A DNA stretch of 64,000 bases from Coptis chinensis (GCA_015680905.1 CM027381.1:12005501-12069500), one strand, 5' to 3'. Shown: positions 20,832 through 32,125, numbered from the stretch's first letter. Notes: a model not told the origin generated them from the sequence alone. Program-made: numbers and translations.

Positions 20832-23784
20832 CAACCCCCAACTAGCATTTTGCTAGTCTCTTAGCAAATATGTGGTATACTAGAGAAGTGTTCAAAGCTA
20901 ACAATACTAATTAAATAATAAACTAACTCACTTTCGCAGGCATCGCGGTTTGCATTTACCATAAGCAACAAGGCCTTTAACCTTTAAGTTACCCTTAAAG
21001 GGGCGAAGTTATAGCCTCGTGAGGGTTTTCAGTTGATATACCCACAAAATCAATTTTACATATGAAATATGGTGAAATCTAAAGAAAACAACTTTTTCAG
21101 TTAAAATGTCTAAATCAAAAAGTTATTACTTATTATACCCATGATCATAAAACATTAGGTTAAAGGTTCTATTCATAAAGATAGAAAAAACTGACTAATC
21201 ATCCTAACTAGAGCTTATTCATTTTTAACCATTTTGATTCCTTTCTCTTTTCCAAGCAACGGAATTTCTACCTCACATTTGGATTATTATTTCGACTTCA
21301 AATCTCACCATTTCATACACTCACAAGGAAATCTCTCTCAGATAAGTTTTATATTTTACCTCTATATGTAGGGAAATGAGTAAAAAGTAGAGCATCCCAC
21401 ATATTTAGTCAGAAAGACGGAAATTTGCAAATATATAAATAAAGTCTCATGGAAAGAATGTCAACCACATTTGAAGTGTCGGGTCCTTCACTTTAGCATC
21501 CTCTCACCTATTGTACACTTCATATCATACTTTAGTGATAAGTCTGGGTATTAAAACAGGGCTTAGGACAGGTTAACAAGAAAAGGGTAAAAAGGATTCA
21601 AAAATTTCTGAGAATATACTAAAGACTTTGTGCTTTTGACCTTCTTGGAAATTTTCTTCACTTGTAGACTGCAACACTTGAACTCTATCACTACTTTTGC
21701 TCAATTATTTATTTTTCTTTTTTTTTTCTTTTTTTTTCTTTGAGCAAAAGGAATGATTTTCTTCATTTGACTTTGATAAATTTTCCTTCAAAATCTTCTT
21801 CATTCTAGCTTTCTCTTTTAGTTATTTAGAAATCCTCAGAAATATAGATAAGGCTAATAATATGGGATATACTCCTTATCTGGAGTTGGGTTTGAGATGA
21901 TTGGTTTAAGAATAAAAGGTTTAATGTATAAGGCTAAAAAATGGTTAACATGATAATCCTACTAGGTGGGATAAAGGCTGATTGGTTCACTACTTGACTT
22001 ATCAGTATGATATTCCGCTTTGAATAGACTTCAAAACCTAATGGCTATCTCCCCAGTTGATGCCACCTCGTGATTGACCAAATCAAGAATGAATGAGACT
22101 ACACAATGAATTTAAGCACAGAAAAATGGTTGAGTCAACTTGGACTCAGATTTACGTAAAGACTCTCCAAGAAATTAAAATTGAAAGGCTCAAGTCTCAC
22201 AGGTCAAGTCTCTATACTAATCATCTAGTTTGGTAGAAGTTTAAGTTGCTTTTTCATTTGAAATTCCTCTAGTGGTGTATTATATGAACTTACTCTAGAC
22301 TAAGACTTTTATCAGTGAGATCTATTTCTAGTAATAGAAACTTAGTCTAAAAGTCTTACTAATCCTGGTCATGACTTATAATTTCCTATTTCATTAGCCA
22401 GTTTAAACGATAAAAATATACTTTTCACCTAGAATCACCATAATTCACATATAAACTTTTCAAATATTATAATTAAAATATTGCAAAATTTTAATTCTCA
22501 CCCCCCTAACTAAATTAGGCATTGTCCTCAATGACTAAATAAAATAACTGAAAGCTTACCATAATTGAAATAATTAGATAAAAGGAGAGATATTACCTTA
22601 AATGCGTGCAAAATTACATCAGCTCAAATCTGTAGAATTTATATCCTTAACAAAATAAATAGGAGTAATGATTCGTGAGGAATAAAATTACTACAACGAC
22701 TAAATATTTATCATGTGCATGTCCATAGAGTTATACGTCTCCAAAAAGGTGGAGATAGAATGTAAGAGTTACATGTACAAATGACATGACTAAAAATTTT
22801 AAACAATGAATAATAGTAATAATACTAATACTAATAAGTTAAATTAATAGTTTCATTGTTGCACGGAATACAAGATTTGTCTTTGTCTTAAAATAAATAA
22901 AGCCATATTAGACAATCAAGTACACGAGTGATCAAAAATATTTATTAAGAAAATGCGGAACTGCGAGAGTCCAAATTTCTCTACCAGAAAATCAGTTAAT
23001 AAGCTCGGATTGATTATCCCAATACAACTCCATTTTCCCAGGCCACTCGCCTTCTCATAATCGATTCGACAATCATAAAAACATCAAACAATATCTTCAT
23101 GACATTTGTCCCCTTAGAATAAAAGAAACAATCCCAACGGCAATTTTCGCATTCTTGTTTTAAAAAAATCCGTTCATGTCATTGTTATCAAATAATTTTC
23201 CATAACAGAGTTTAGCGTGAATCTTTCGTTCGGTCGTCATGTTCAACTGTTTGCGAACTTGTCCTCGAGCTATCGTAATGTGTATGGCCAAAAGAGGGGG
23301 TAAGATAACACAACAACACCCCAGGATTTATACTGCAAATATTTTCTCAGTAATAAATCGTCCTGTACACAAAAACCTTGTTTCTCCGAAATCTTTCAAC
23401 ACGTAATAAGTATTACTACGGCACCATTCCTTCCTCACAGGTCAATACCCCTTGACTACCTTCACGTTCTCCCATTCTCCTCCGACAACAGCTAACAACA
23501 AAGAAATGATAGAAACTCGAATTCAAATCTAGAATTTCAACAACCCATAACCGAAGCTGAGCGGTGATACTAGTAAAAATTTGAGCGGTTAATATGGAAA
23601 GCAGGACGTCCAAATTGGGAATTGACCGGCGGTCAATCTTGCCGGTTAGCAAGTGTTCCACGTCTTGGATAGGTGTAACTAGAAGTTGCAGCGCCTGGTA
23701 ATGGGTGGAGTTAAATGACGATGAGGTAGTTGTTTGTTGTGATGGATGCGGCTGGAAGGGTGCGGCTGGAAGAAGAAGAGATCA

Positions 23785-23815
<31 letters not shown>

Positions 23816-24531
23816 CCCTAGTTGTTGGGCTTTTTTATGGTATTTAGGCCCATTTAACTAGATTGATAAACAGAGTAGGATTTGGTTCCGAAACTAAAAG
23901 GTATTCTACCTCATTTGTCCGAAACAGAGAGGAATTTCACCTTACTAGTTTGCGCAGTGATGTAGACGCATCACATAACACTACTAAGCTCATATAAATT
24001 AACTTCTTATTCATAAAAACTAATCACTCACTCTATAAACTATTGACATTTTAAGAAATTAAAAACAACTAATCCCATGACAGTAGAAAATAAAATTAAT
24101 TTCTACGTACCCTCTTCGCAATACTATACCATAACGACGAAAAATAGATTAACTCTCCATACTCTTTATACTTCAAGCTCCTTTTCAAACCTTTTGTGGT
24201 GATGGGATAGAGAATACAGAGATATAGAAAGTGTTGATGTAGTGAACGTAGGAGACGCTACAAAATATAGCTTTATAGGAAAACTTTCAGAAGTGATCCA
24301 CGTCGTTACTAGTCCTAATCGTGAAGCTACAGCTTCCTGACGCTGGGCAGATTTCAACTCCTATCTTAACTTAAATTCCAAAATCTATCGCACTCTCCCA
24401 TCTTTTTCCTTGCACAAACTGGGTTAGGTAACTATCTATTTAAACTACTTGGGTTGCCTCCCATAAGCGCTACGTTTAATGTCGCCAGCCGACACAGAGG
24501 GGGGAAACTTAAGGTTACCCCCCTAACTAGC
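20832..24531 (-). other. Element 4 3' noncoding region
   Basis: About 3.7 kb with no supported gene; a stretch open at 23416-23661 has no recognisable features. From the LTR inwards it holds the polypurine tract (20832-20844), a hairpin TTTGCTA/TAGCAAA (20849-20868), the conserved nested stem-loop (20968-21020), T-rich low complexity (21715-21740), a CACCCCCCTAAC tract with hairpin CATTG/CAATG (22498-22533), and a long homopolymer T run (about 23786-23812). A second CCCCCCTAAC tract lies near 24519. The layout matches element 2 and element 3b. Confidence 0.6.
20968..21020 (-). promoter_or_regulatory. Conserved nested stem-loop, element 4 copy
   Basis: Inner stem CCTTTAAG (20981-20988) with CTTAAAGG (20994-21001), 5-base loop; outer stem ACAAGGC (20968-20974) with GCCTCGT (21014-21020). 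Compared with 12177-12228, three inner base pairs differ on both sides yet still pair, and the single strand between the stems (GAAGTTATA) is kept. This is the key copy supporting a conserved RNA fold. Confidence 0.62.
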
Positions 24532-26358
24532 TTAGGTAATTAATTTTTTTAAATTTGTGGGTATTTTATAGTCAGATTCCCTAGACTTAAAACTTGTTTG
24601 TAATCCAATTTTTGCTCTTTTTATCTTTCTTCTTTTCCATGTGTGGCCTATACATTTTAGTAGAGGGCGGGTCATTTTAATTAAATCTTTGATAAATCTA
24701 CGATTAAAAGTAGCTTGACATAAAGATGCTCGAATGTCTTCTATTTTTGTATGAGTTTGACCAGTGTCTAGCAATGTATTAATATGGTGTATAACACTAT
24801 CCTTGTTATAATTCATGCCTAATTGTGATACACATGATAAAAATGGATCTTTGTAGTGAGTGTTCCTAAAACTTTTATTAGCTATTGTGTGTACTGCACA
24901 TAGATCATCCATCTTTTTCATATCATCGTCAGGGTTTCTAAATAGTGTAAATATGTTTACATCTACTCTCATATTCCCGAAAGTGATAGACATGTTCCTA
25001 TTCCTACAATTTATTATAGCTTCTGCTGTTGCTAAGAATGGTCTACCCAAACTAATAGGAATTTGGTTTCCATTTGTAGGTAAAGTGTCAAGAACTATAA
25101 AATCAACAGGGTAATAAAAATCAGAGATCTTGATAATCACATTCTCTATTACTCCTTGTGGAATCTTAATAGATCTATCAGCTAACTGTAGTCTAACATT
25201 TGTTGGCTTCAAGTCTTTTAACCCTAGTTGTTTATAGACTGAGTAAGGTAACAAATTCACACTAGCACCTAAATCCAATAATGCTTGATCAGTGTAGTCC
25301 TCTCCTATTCTACACGTAACTGTAGGACTACCGGGGTCTTTATGTTTTACTACTGCTTTGTTTTGTAGAAAGGATGAACAACTTTGTGCAATAAAAGCGT
25401 CCTTAGAAATATTTGTTTTCTTCTTTACTAGGTCTTTTATAAATTTTGCATATGAAGGTATTTGTTTAATTGCACTTAGAAAAGGAATATTGATATGTAG
25501 ATTTTTAAAAATATTCATGATCTCATTATATTGTGCTTCCTTTTTGTTATCTTTTAACCTAGAGGGGAATGGTGCGGGTGGAATTTTTTCAGTTACATGC
25601 TCTTTGGTTTTCTTAGTTTCAACTGGCTTTTCCTTATCTTTTGTTATAACAACTTCATCAGAATCAGGTATGTCAACTTTGTTATCTACTTTCTTTCCTG
25701 ACCTAAGGGTAGATATTGAGTTAACTGCCTCTGTGGGTGCGGATGAAGGGGTGGTTTCAACTTGATAAACATTTCTACCTTTTGGGTTTTGTTCAGGTTG
25801 GCTTGGTAAGGTTCCTTTGGGTCTCTCGGCTATACTAGCTAGTATCTGATTGAATTGTTGGCTTATTTGTTGAGTCATAACATCAAATTTTTGGTCAATC
25901 CTTTTGAATTCATTCTCGGTCTTGGTGGCTAAAGCTTTCATGGTTTCATCTATGGTGTTGGGTTGGGTTTCGTAATTAGCCATAGGATCAATGGTTAATT
26001 CTCTGTTCAAGTTTGTTTGTTTGTTTGTTTGTTGTTGTTGTTGTTGTTGTTGTGGGTAATACTGTGGAGAAGGTGCTACCGCACCTCTATTATTCATGTA
26101 TTCTTGCCTATTGTTCCCTTGATTACCTTGAAAACCATATTGGTTTTGCTGTGAAGACATGTTTTGTCTCCATGAATTGTTTGAGTTATTCCTAAGATCT
26201 GGGTTATAGTTGTTGTTGTTGTTAAAATTATTTTGATAACCTTGTCTTTTGAATGTATTAAAAGCACAAACATCATCAGTACCTTGAGCAACAAACATAG
26301 AGCCAACTGAGGTGTCATGATCTGTCATTAAGGCAATTTTCACAAAATTGATTGACAC
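24532..26358 (-). CDS. Element 4 gag C-terminus and aspartic protease with an RT-like tail
   Basis: About 600 codons open. Order: an Asn-rich region; a Gln run coded by a TTG/TTGTT microsatellite near 26020-26055; a coiled segment; the linker with TLRSGKK; the NIPFLSAIKQIP block; the protease active site ALLDLGASVNLLP; the flap-side ADRSIKIPQGVIENV; and LGRPFLATAEAII. After about 120 more residues it reads FNRRFIKDLIKMTRPL, which resembles the segment between RT and RNase H (RRFIKDFLKIVRPLTNLL in element 3b), then KSRESDYK and a stop. No RT catalytic block is present, so most of pol was probably deleted internally. The frame is offset +1 from the upstream gag ORF. The first codon here is GTG and is unlikely to be a true start. 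Confidence 0.8.
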   Translation of the reverse strand: MSINFVKIALMTDHDTSVGSMFVAQGTDDVCAFNTFKRQGYQNNFNNNNNYNPDLRNNSNNSWRQNMSSQQNQYGFQGNQGNNRQEYMNNRGAVAPSPQYYPQQQQQQQQTNKQTNLNRELTIDPMANYETQPNTIDETMKALATKTENEFKRIDQKFDVMTQQISQQFNQILASIAERPKGTLPSQPEQNPKGRNVYQVETTPSSAPTEAVNSISTLRSGKKVDNKVDIPDSDEVVITKDKEKPVETKKTKEHVTEKIPPAPFPSRLKDNKKEAQYNEIMNIFKNLHINIPFLSAIKQIPSYAKFIKDLVKKKTNISKDAFIAQSCSSFLQNKAVVKHKDPGSPTVTCRIGEDYTDQALLDLGASVNLLPYSVYKQLGLKDLKPTNVRLQLADRSIKIPQGVIENVIIKISDFYYPVDFIVLDTLPTNGNQIPISLGRPFLATAEAIINCRNRNMSITFGNMRVDVNIFTLFRNPDDDMKKMDDLCAVHTIANKSFRNTHYKDPFLSCVSQLGMNYNKDSVIHHINTLLDTGQTHTKIEDIRASLCQATFNRRFIKDLIKMTRPLLKCIGHTWKRRKIKRAKIGLQTSFKSRESDYKIPTNLKKLIT

Positions 26359-27193
26359 TCATTGCTTGTTGAGGTTGATTATTCTTTGGAGGGTTTAAAG
26401 TGAATGAATCAAATTTCTTGTTTAAGTTTTCGATTCCTGTGGTTAAACTAGCAATGGCACCTTCAAGTTTCTCATTGAGTTCATTTTTAACCTCATACAT
26501 ACCTGGTTTACTAAAACTCATCCCCCCATCTACCCGTGCCATGTCCTCATGGTCACTACTATTGGCCCAATCCTTAGAACTCTCAGAAAAGTTTTGCAAA
26601 AAAGTGTAGGCTTCATCAGGAGTAAGACTAGTAAATCTTCCTCCATTCATTGATTCAATTAACTGACGGTTCATAGGTGAAAGACCTTTTATAAAGTAAT
26701 GCACTATATTAAGTATGTCAAAACCATGATGTGGGCAACGAACAAGTAAATCATTAAATCTATCCCATGTTGTATGAAACTCTTCATTAGGTTTTCCTTT
26801 GAAGGTTGAAATAGCCAATTGCATGGCCTCAGTTTTACGTAAAGGGTAATATTGTTTCATAAACTTTTGTGATAGTTGCTCCCAAGTAGTTATAGAATTA
26901 GAGGGTAGGGATCTATACCAACGTAGTGCGGCATCCTCAAAAGTCAAGGGGAACAACCTTAATCTAGTTTCTTTAGGGGAAATATGAGGTGCTTTAAAAG
27001 TACTTAATATGCTCAAGAACTTACTCAGATGATTATATGGTTCTTCATTTGTTTTGCCATAATATCTTGGCAACATATTAAGAATAGTGGGCTTAATCTC
27101 ATAGTTATTGTTATTGTCGGGCATTACTATGCAGTTCGGTGGTTGAACCGCGATAAGTTGAAACAAGGTGCTAAGAGTTCTTTGATCAGCCAT
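26315..27193 (-). CDS. Element 4 gag (capsid)
   Basis: A 292-codon open frame starting MADQRTLSTLFQL at 27193, a good start as no in-frame ATG lies upstream in the leader. It holds the retrotransposon gag domain: PTILNMLPRYYGKTNEEPYN, ETRLRLFPLTFEDAALRWY, ITTWEQLSQKFMKQYYP and STFKGKPNEEFHTTWDRF, about residues 45-180. A helical region follows, then the beginning of a zinc knuckle (CENC) where the frame stops at 26315. The next ORF (24532-26358) overlaps it by 44 bases in the +1 frame and has the knuckle His but a Gly where the last Cys is expected. Either this copy is frameshifted or it uses frameshifting; the first is likelier. Confidence 0.85.
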   Translation of the reverse strand: MADQRTLSTLFQLIAVQPPNCIVMPDNNNNYEIKPTILNMLPRYYGKTNEEPYNHLSKFLSILSTFKAPHISPKETRLRLFPLTFEDAALRWYRSLPSNSITTWEQLSQKFMKQYYPLRKTEAMQLAISTFKGKPNEEFHTTWDRFNDLLVRCPHHGFDILNIVHYFIKGLSPMNRQLIESMNGGRFTSLTPDEAYTFLQNFSESSKDWANSSDHEDMARVDGGMSFSKPGMYEVKNELNEKLEGAIASLTTGIENLNKKFDSFTLNPPKNNQPQQAMSVNQFCENCLNDRS

Positions 27194-28330
27194 GGCAGCT
27201 AATGATACTCTCTATGTTGTATCCTCTAAGTCTACTAGTGGTGTGTGTGTTTCAGAATCAAAATCAGATCCTGAGTTTGATGGTGTGGTCTCCTCCAAAA
27301 CCAGAATTGGAAGATTGTTACAAGAATTAGCTCTTCTGATTAAACGTTTCCGAGGTGAATCACAAAACCAAGTTTTCATGCACTAGATAATAAAGCTATG
27401 TAAAATAATCTAATATGCACTTAATTAACTAAATTATATTATCAAACTATATGATGCTAACTATTAATGCTAATTATGAAACCGCTAATAGGGGATTCAC
27501 GGTGGAAGAGAAGCACTTACTGTTATAGCAAGCAAAACAAGTCCAAAATTTTTGAAATGTTTAAAGAAGCTACCTGATACGTCCAGGAAGTAGCCTGTAA
27601 AATTTCAGAGCAATCAGAGCTTGCTAAGTTCCTCTTCTGTATTGTTAAATCCTGCAAAGTCCAGTGAAGAAGTTTTCTGCACACACTGTAAACAATCGAT
27701 TAAATAAATACGTAAAAGAGCACTAAAAATCACGAAATTTTTACTGAAGTCTCCTGACGTGTCAAGGATGATCCTGTAAAAAGTTTGGATTATTTAGAAG
27801 TTTATAGATCCTTCTTCTCGACTGTTCTTCCAGAGACCTTGGTCCTGAAAAGCTGCAGAAACACACTGAAAACAAGCAACTAGTTAAGTGGTCAAAACAG
27901 GTCAAAAATTACTCAAATTTTTACTAGAAGCTCCTGACGTGTCGAGATTCCTTTTGTAAAAAATTTAGAATTTTTTATATTGTGCAAATAACTCTGCTCG
28001 ACTGTTTTTACAGATGCTTGCGTCCTGAAAACTGAAAACGGGGTACTGCAAAGACGATGTTAGTTACCCAGGTAAGACAAGTACTAAAAATTCGAAAAAA
28101 TTTCAATAAATTACTGATACTGTACAAATCAACTCTGTAAAATTTCAGAATTTTTTGAAATTTATAAATACGTTTTCTGTACTGTTCATTTATGTTAAAC
28201 AAACACTAAACTTTATGAAAATACTTTCTACTATGCAAATCTAATTGAATTATACTAAATATGCAATTTAAACTATATGAATTCCTAAATTAAAGTAAAC
28301 TAAATTAAATATTATATCACCTAATCAATT
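27194..28330 (-). other. Element 4 leader
   Basis: About 1.1 kb untranslated leader between primer site and gag. The part near gag (27194-27500) is unremarkable AT-rich DNA. The rest is the 180-bp tandem array listed separately. The GC-rich leader motif of elements 1-3 is absent. Confidence 0.6.
27510..28250 (-). repeat. 180-bp imperfect tandem repeat in the element 4 leader, about four units
   Basis: Three independent landmarks recur at a spacing of 180 +/- 1 bp. CCTGACGTGTC-type words start at 27573, 27753, 27933 and 28113. TGTAAAA words start at about 27596, 27775, 27955 and 28136. CTCGACTGTT-type words start at 27637, 27817, 27997 and 28177. Units are clearly diverged but collinear. No coding capacity is evident. 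Confidence 0.85.
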
Positions 28331-28350
28331 TAGAGTGGGCAGGGGCGCCA
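28331..28350 (-). promoter_or_regulatory. Element 4 tRNA primer binding site
   Basis: The minus strand reads TGGCGCCCCTGCCCACTCTA one base inside the 5' LTR. TGGCGCC followed by a Pu/Py-rich stretch is the usual primer-site form in Athila/Tat elements. It fits the tRNA-Asp complement at 11 of the first 13 positions, so the exact tRNA is uncertain. Confidence 0.7.
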
Positions 28351-28351
28351 T

Positions 28352-29871
28352 TGAAAAAGCACGCAACACGTAATTATTTATATGTCGTTGTTTGTGTTAC
28401 GTATCTTTTGCAAATCTTACTTAGCCTATTAAATATTGATTAGTATAGTGCCTAGCAAGGTATCAATCCTACTCTAAATAACTAAGTGATGATAATAGAG
28501 ATTCTTAATCTAAATTACTCTAATAGATACAAGTAAAAGATGTGGCTAAGTAATAATTAATATATGGTTGATTTGATTTGAGATTTAAACTATGCATAAA
28601 CTAAACTAAATTAAATATATTAATATGAACTAAGAGAAAGAATATCTTGGGAGAGATGAATCCACCAAAATCATAGAATTAGTCTAATAGATCTATTTAT
28701 CATGCTTAATATAAATCACCAATAGAAACTCAACATACGTACAAATCTTATGCTCATAACCATGATGATAATATGTGGCTTTCAACGTGCTTTCTATCTT
28801 TCCATCAAATACTTCTTCAATCTCCAATGATATCTTCTATCTAACCAAATTGTGCTTTAAGTGGCATTCAATATACAACTCTAGGTGTCATGGAAAATCC
28901 ACATGTGGCATTAACCATACAACTAATTGAGGTGTCATAAAGAATCCAATCATCACACTAGAACACTAAAAACTAGAAGAAAAATAATATAGGTTTGTGG
29001 TATTTGGCTCTACACAATCTTGAATTACCCTAAGACCTCCTAACCTCCACAGGAGCGTTAGATCAATGGACGAATAAGAAGAAACTCAATGAGGGATTTA
29101 AACTAAAACATGATAGAAGAAGAACTAAACTAAAACATAAAAAGGCTTCATCTCCCTCCCAAGAGAGGGAGATTAGCCCTCATACTATGCTATGAACACA
29201 ATATGAAAAGGAATAATCTTTATAGCTATTAATGGTGAAAAGGTCTGAACTTTCTTCTCTCTTAATTCTAGATCTAAGATGCAAACACTAAATTTCTTAG
29301 ATGATGTAAAGTGAGGTTTTTGTGCCTTATATATTGGGTTACAAGCTCGTCTGGATAGAGATCTGAATCCTATGTTTATTTGGTGTCAAACTCTCTGTAA
29401 TCTTTTTAGAAGCAATCCTGGAAAAGTTAAATTCGGTTGGACTAAAGTTGGACGTGGCCCACTTTGCCCTGCAGGCTATTTCCTAAGCTACAGCTTCTGA
29501 CAGGTTTCAGTTTCCTAATTCTTGTGAAACTCTGACTTCTTTTCCATGTTGATCTCATCTTCCTATGAAGTCGAAATTAAGGCTTTGAGATCAGATTGAA
29601 GACTCTTCTAACTCAATTATTATCCTCTTTTAGAGTCCCATTAGGTTTGGCACTTATGGAGACAAATATGACATTTTTGCCCTAGGGCTTTAGCTGTAAT
29701 TTCCAGTGACTCCTTTTTGACTTGTTTGACTTCTTTTCCCTCCATATTTCATATTTAGGTTCTTTGACCTACAAAAACTCAAATTGCATCATATTAGAAT
29801 ATTTAAATATAAAATTGAGACTAACATACACATTATTGGGGTTATAAATCATTACTTTTGAGCACTTATCA
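28352..29871 (-). repeat. Element 4 5' LTR
   Basis: Same ends as 19307-20831 (TGAAAAAGCACGC ... GCACTTATCA on the plus strand), with the primer site on its left and the CCTGT duplication on its right. It carries the promoter for the element in minus orientation. Confidence 0.93.
29325..29333 (-). promoter_or_regulatory. Likely TATA box of element 4
   Basis: The minus strand reads TATATAAGGCAC in the 5' LTR, about 540 bases inside the upstream LTR end. The same TATATAAGGCAC is kept in the 3' LTR (about 20290) and in the solo LTR (about 52060). Conservation in three copies favours a real core promoter, though transcription was not observed. Confidence 0.5.
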
Positions 29872-29876
29872 CCTGT

Positions 29877-31363
29877 CACTAAAATTGGCACTACATCAAT
29901 ACAAATATACCTTACCTGTGTGCAAAAAAAAACTTTATATAGAGCATTCTTGCCCCTTCCAATGAATTGTTAGTTATAAAATAGTTAGCCTATCAAAATC
30001 GTACCAATAAATTGGTTAGAAGCTATATGAACAACGATTATGTAGTCAACATCTTAAGATTTCAATGGCTACATTTCTTGGAACCGAATTTAAAGTAGTA
30101 AAATAAGCCTAAGAGCCAACAAAATTAAGGTAATTAACTACAAAATTAAACTTAATACTTCCAATAGTTAGGGATAGACCCTCTATAATAAAATGCAAGG
30201 ATATATAAGAATACAGGGTGCAACAATTGAGATTCAAATTAAATAATTTGATACAATTTTCATGTAAAAGCAAAAAAACTAACTAGTAGTTGAGTGTATT
30301 AACTACAAAAAATGATACAAAGATTGTGAAATACAACCATTCTTTCCCAAATAAACTAAAGTAAAGAAAGAAGGACTCCAACGATTTTCTAGTCCATTTC
30401 GACCCTTCATTGGCTAACATTCAATGTCCAACTAAATATTAATTTAATTCACCCTCTAACCAAAAGCATGCCAAATTTCATATCACAAGATTCTTCATGT
30501 ATATATATGGATTCTTGATCATTGCACATATATGCTTTCAAAATCTTTCTGGTATATGTATATGTGTATATATATATGTATCATTCGGGTCTAAACAACT
30601 ACCAAACCCAAGAACTTTCAAAATTACCATATACTTAAACCTATTCCCAGCTATAAAGCTTTTCCAAGCTTATTCAACTAAAACCTCAAATGTCAAAAGT
30701 GTGCAAAGGACAAATAATCAAAAGTACGAAAGATCCCAATTTAGTCTACTCCTCAACCAACCTCACTTACAATCTATAAATGTCATACTTCAAACCATGA
30801 CATGTATAGGCCCCATAAGGCCAAAAGCTATTGTCAATTTCTCCTCATAGTAGTAGGAACATTACGTACTTGTTAAATAGTCAGAGCAATGATGCCATTC
30901 TTTTGGCAATGGCAAAACAGATAGAGACTTCGACAGGAATCATTCAAGTATCATTAGGTGATCGAAACTTTTATACAATCTCAAATTTTGCATCTGGCCA
31001 TAAGCATTAGGTTTTTGTTAATGTATTTATTTTCTCTATGGTACGTGCCTTTCACCAAAACCACTTTAATTTGTCATATGAACTTTTGTATCTACTTCAC
31101 TGATATGTTCCTAGATTCAGTGTGGTTGCTTTACTAATATTACCGCATAGTGATGACTATATACTAAACTGAGAAGATCAACCTCTACAAAATCTCATTT
31201 CACCCATAACTAAACTAATATTACCTGCATTGTTGTTGCTTCATTTAATTTTTTTGCATACCAATGAAAATCGCATGGATTTATTAGCAAGGCCTCTCAA
31301 TGATTAAAGAGGTAAAGTCAAGAGGCATAAATATTTAATCATTAGTGGACACGTTGGATTACC
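29877..31363. other. Older flanking DNA, no gene recognised
   Basis: AT-rich DNA. An open stretch on the plus strand (30497-30850) has no family signature and contains a TATATA microsatellite near 30550-30580. It may be intronic or intergenic DNA around the adjoining sorbitol dehydrogenase pseudogene. I see no LTR, LINE or inverted repeat boundary here. Confidence 0.4.
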
Positions 31364-32125
31364 TTATCGGCAAGAGAACCATGAATTGAAGGTGTAGCGA
31401 AAAACTTCATGTCCGGACATAGATTGTAACTACCACTTTTGCACTAAAAGCAATGCCAACAACCAATCATGGGTAAGCAACTCTATCTCCAATAGCAAGA
31501 GAAGTCACTACACTGCCAACTTCTTCAACAACTCCAACACACTCATGACCAATGACCGTTGGCTCTTCCACTAAAAATTCTCCACACCTCATATTCTACA
31601 TAATCTCAATTATAATTTGCATTAGTGAAAGACAATATAAATTTCCTTGGAAGAAGTATTTAGATCCATTAGCATAAATTGCAAGATCAAATCTAAAAGA
31701 AGTAAGATTGTTACCTTCAGCTGGTAGTGAACATCACTTCCAACTATAGCTTTTATTTTGATCTTAACATCATCATTAGGACTTGCAATCAGATAAATTA
31801 AAATAAATTTCAAAATAAAACACATGACTACGTTAAGTATACATGATCATGAAAAAATGGTTGGACTAAAAGGAAAAAAGAAAGAGAGTTAGTGCATACA
31901 AATAACGGGAAGTTTGAATGGTTGAATTTTGAGATTGTTAACACCTAGACGCCATTCAACATTGTTTATTTTTCAAGAATTCTTGAGCTTTTCCACCTTT
32001 GCCGATATCACTTTATATCTCTTTAGATGAATATATTCTCAAATCAGAATTGAATGGAAATTCAAAACTTTAATTTGTAGAAGATGAAGCTTCAAAAACA
32101 AAAAAAAAAAAAAAAACTTACCATA
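31364..32125 (-). pseudogene. SDH: Sorbitol (L-iditol 2-) dehydrogenase 5' fragment with introns
   Basis: Sorbitol dehydrogenase oxidises sorbitol to fructose with NAD+ and Zn2+. Minus-strand pieces in family order: ATG then GTAAG at 32125; exon about 32004-31907 with GKGGKAQEF and GVNNLKIQPFKLP; exon 31781-31715 with DVKIKIKAI and SDVHYQLK; exon 31595-31364 with [54 protein letters not shown]. Apparent splice sites (GT donors, AG acceptors) separate them. The catalytic GHE block is kept, but a conserved IC-G in the second exon is missing bases, there is a stop after GDRVAYP, and the structural Zn cysteine cluster is deleted. The NAD-binding half is not found. Clearly non-functional. Confidence 0.75.

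Larger units (their letters stand above)
19307..29871 (-). mobile_element. Element 4: structurally complete gag-protease LTR retrotransposon without RT or integrase
   Basis: Two LTRs (28352-29871 and 19307-20831) in the same orientation enclose 7.5 kb and are flanked by perfect 5-bp repeats CCTGT (19302-19306, 29872-29876). Next to the 5' LTR is a primer site; next to the 3' LTR is a G-rich tract (element strand AGTTGGGGGTTG before TGATAAG). Coding capacity is gag and protease only. Gag and DLGAS-type protease place it in the Athila/Tat group. It would need enzymes from a partner. A solo LTR of the same family lies at 51236-52603. Confidence 0.93.

Noticed and set aside
23416-23661. Minus-strand ORF of 81 codons in element 4 noncoding DNA
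   Set aside because: No recognisable motif and no homologue in the equivalent regions of elements 2 and 3b.
27510-28250. Regular repeats resembling a CRISPR array
   Set aside because: Units are 180 bp, diverged and contiguous without spacers, in a plant retrotransposon leader.
30497-30850. Plus-strand ORF of 117 codons
   Set aside because: Low-complexity TATATG start, no domain, no splice or promoter support.
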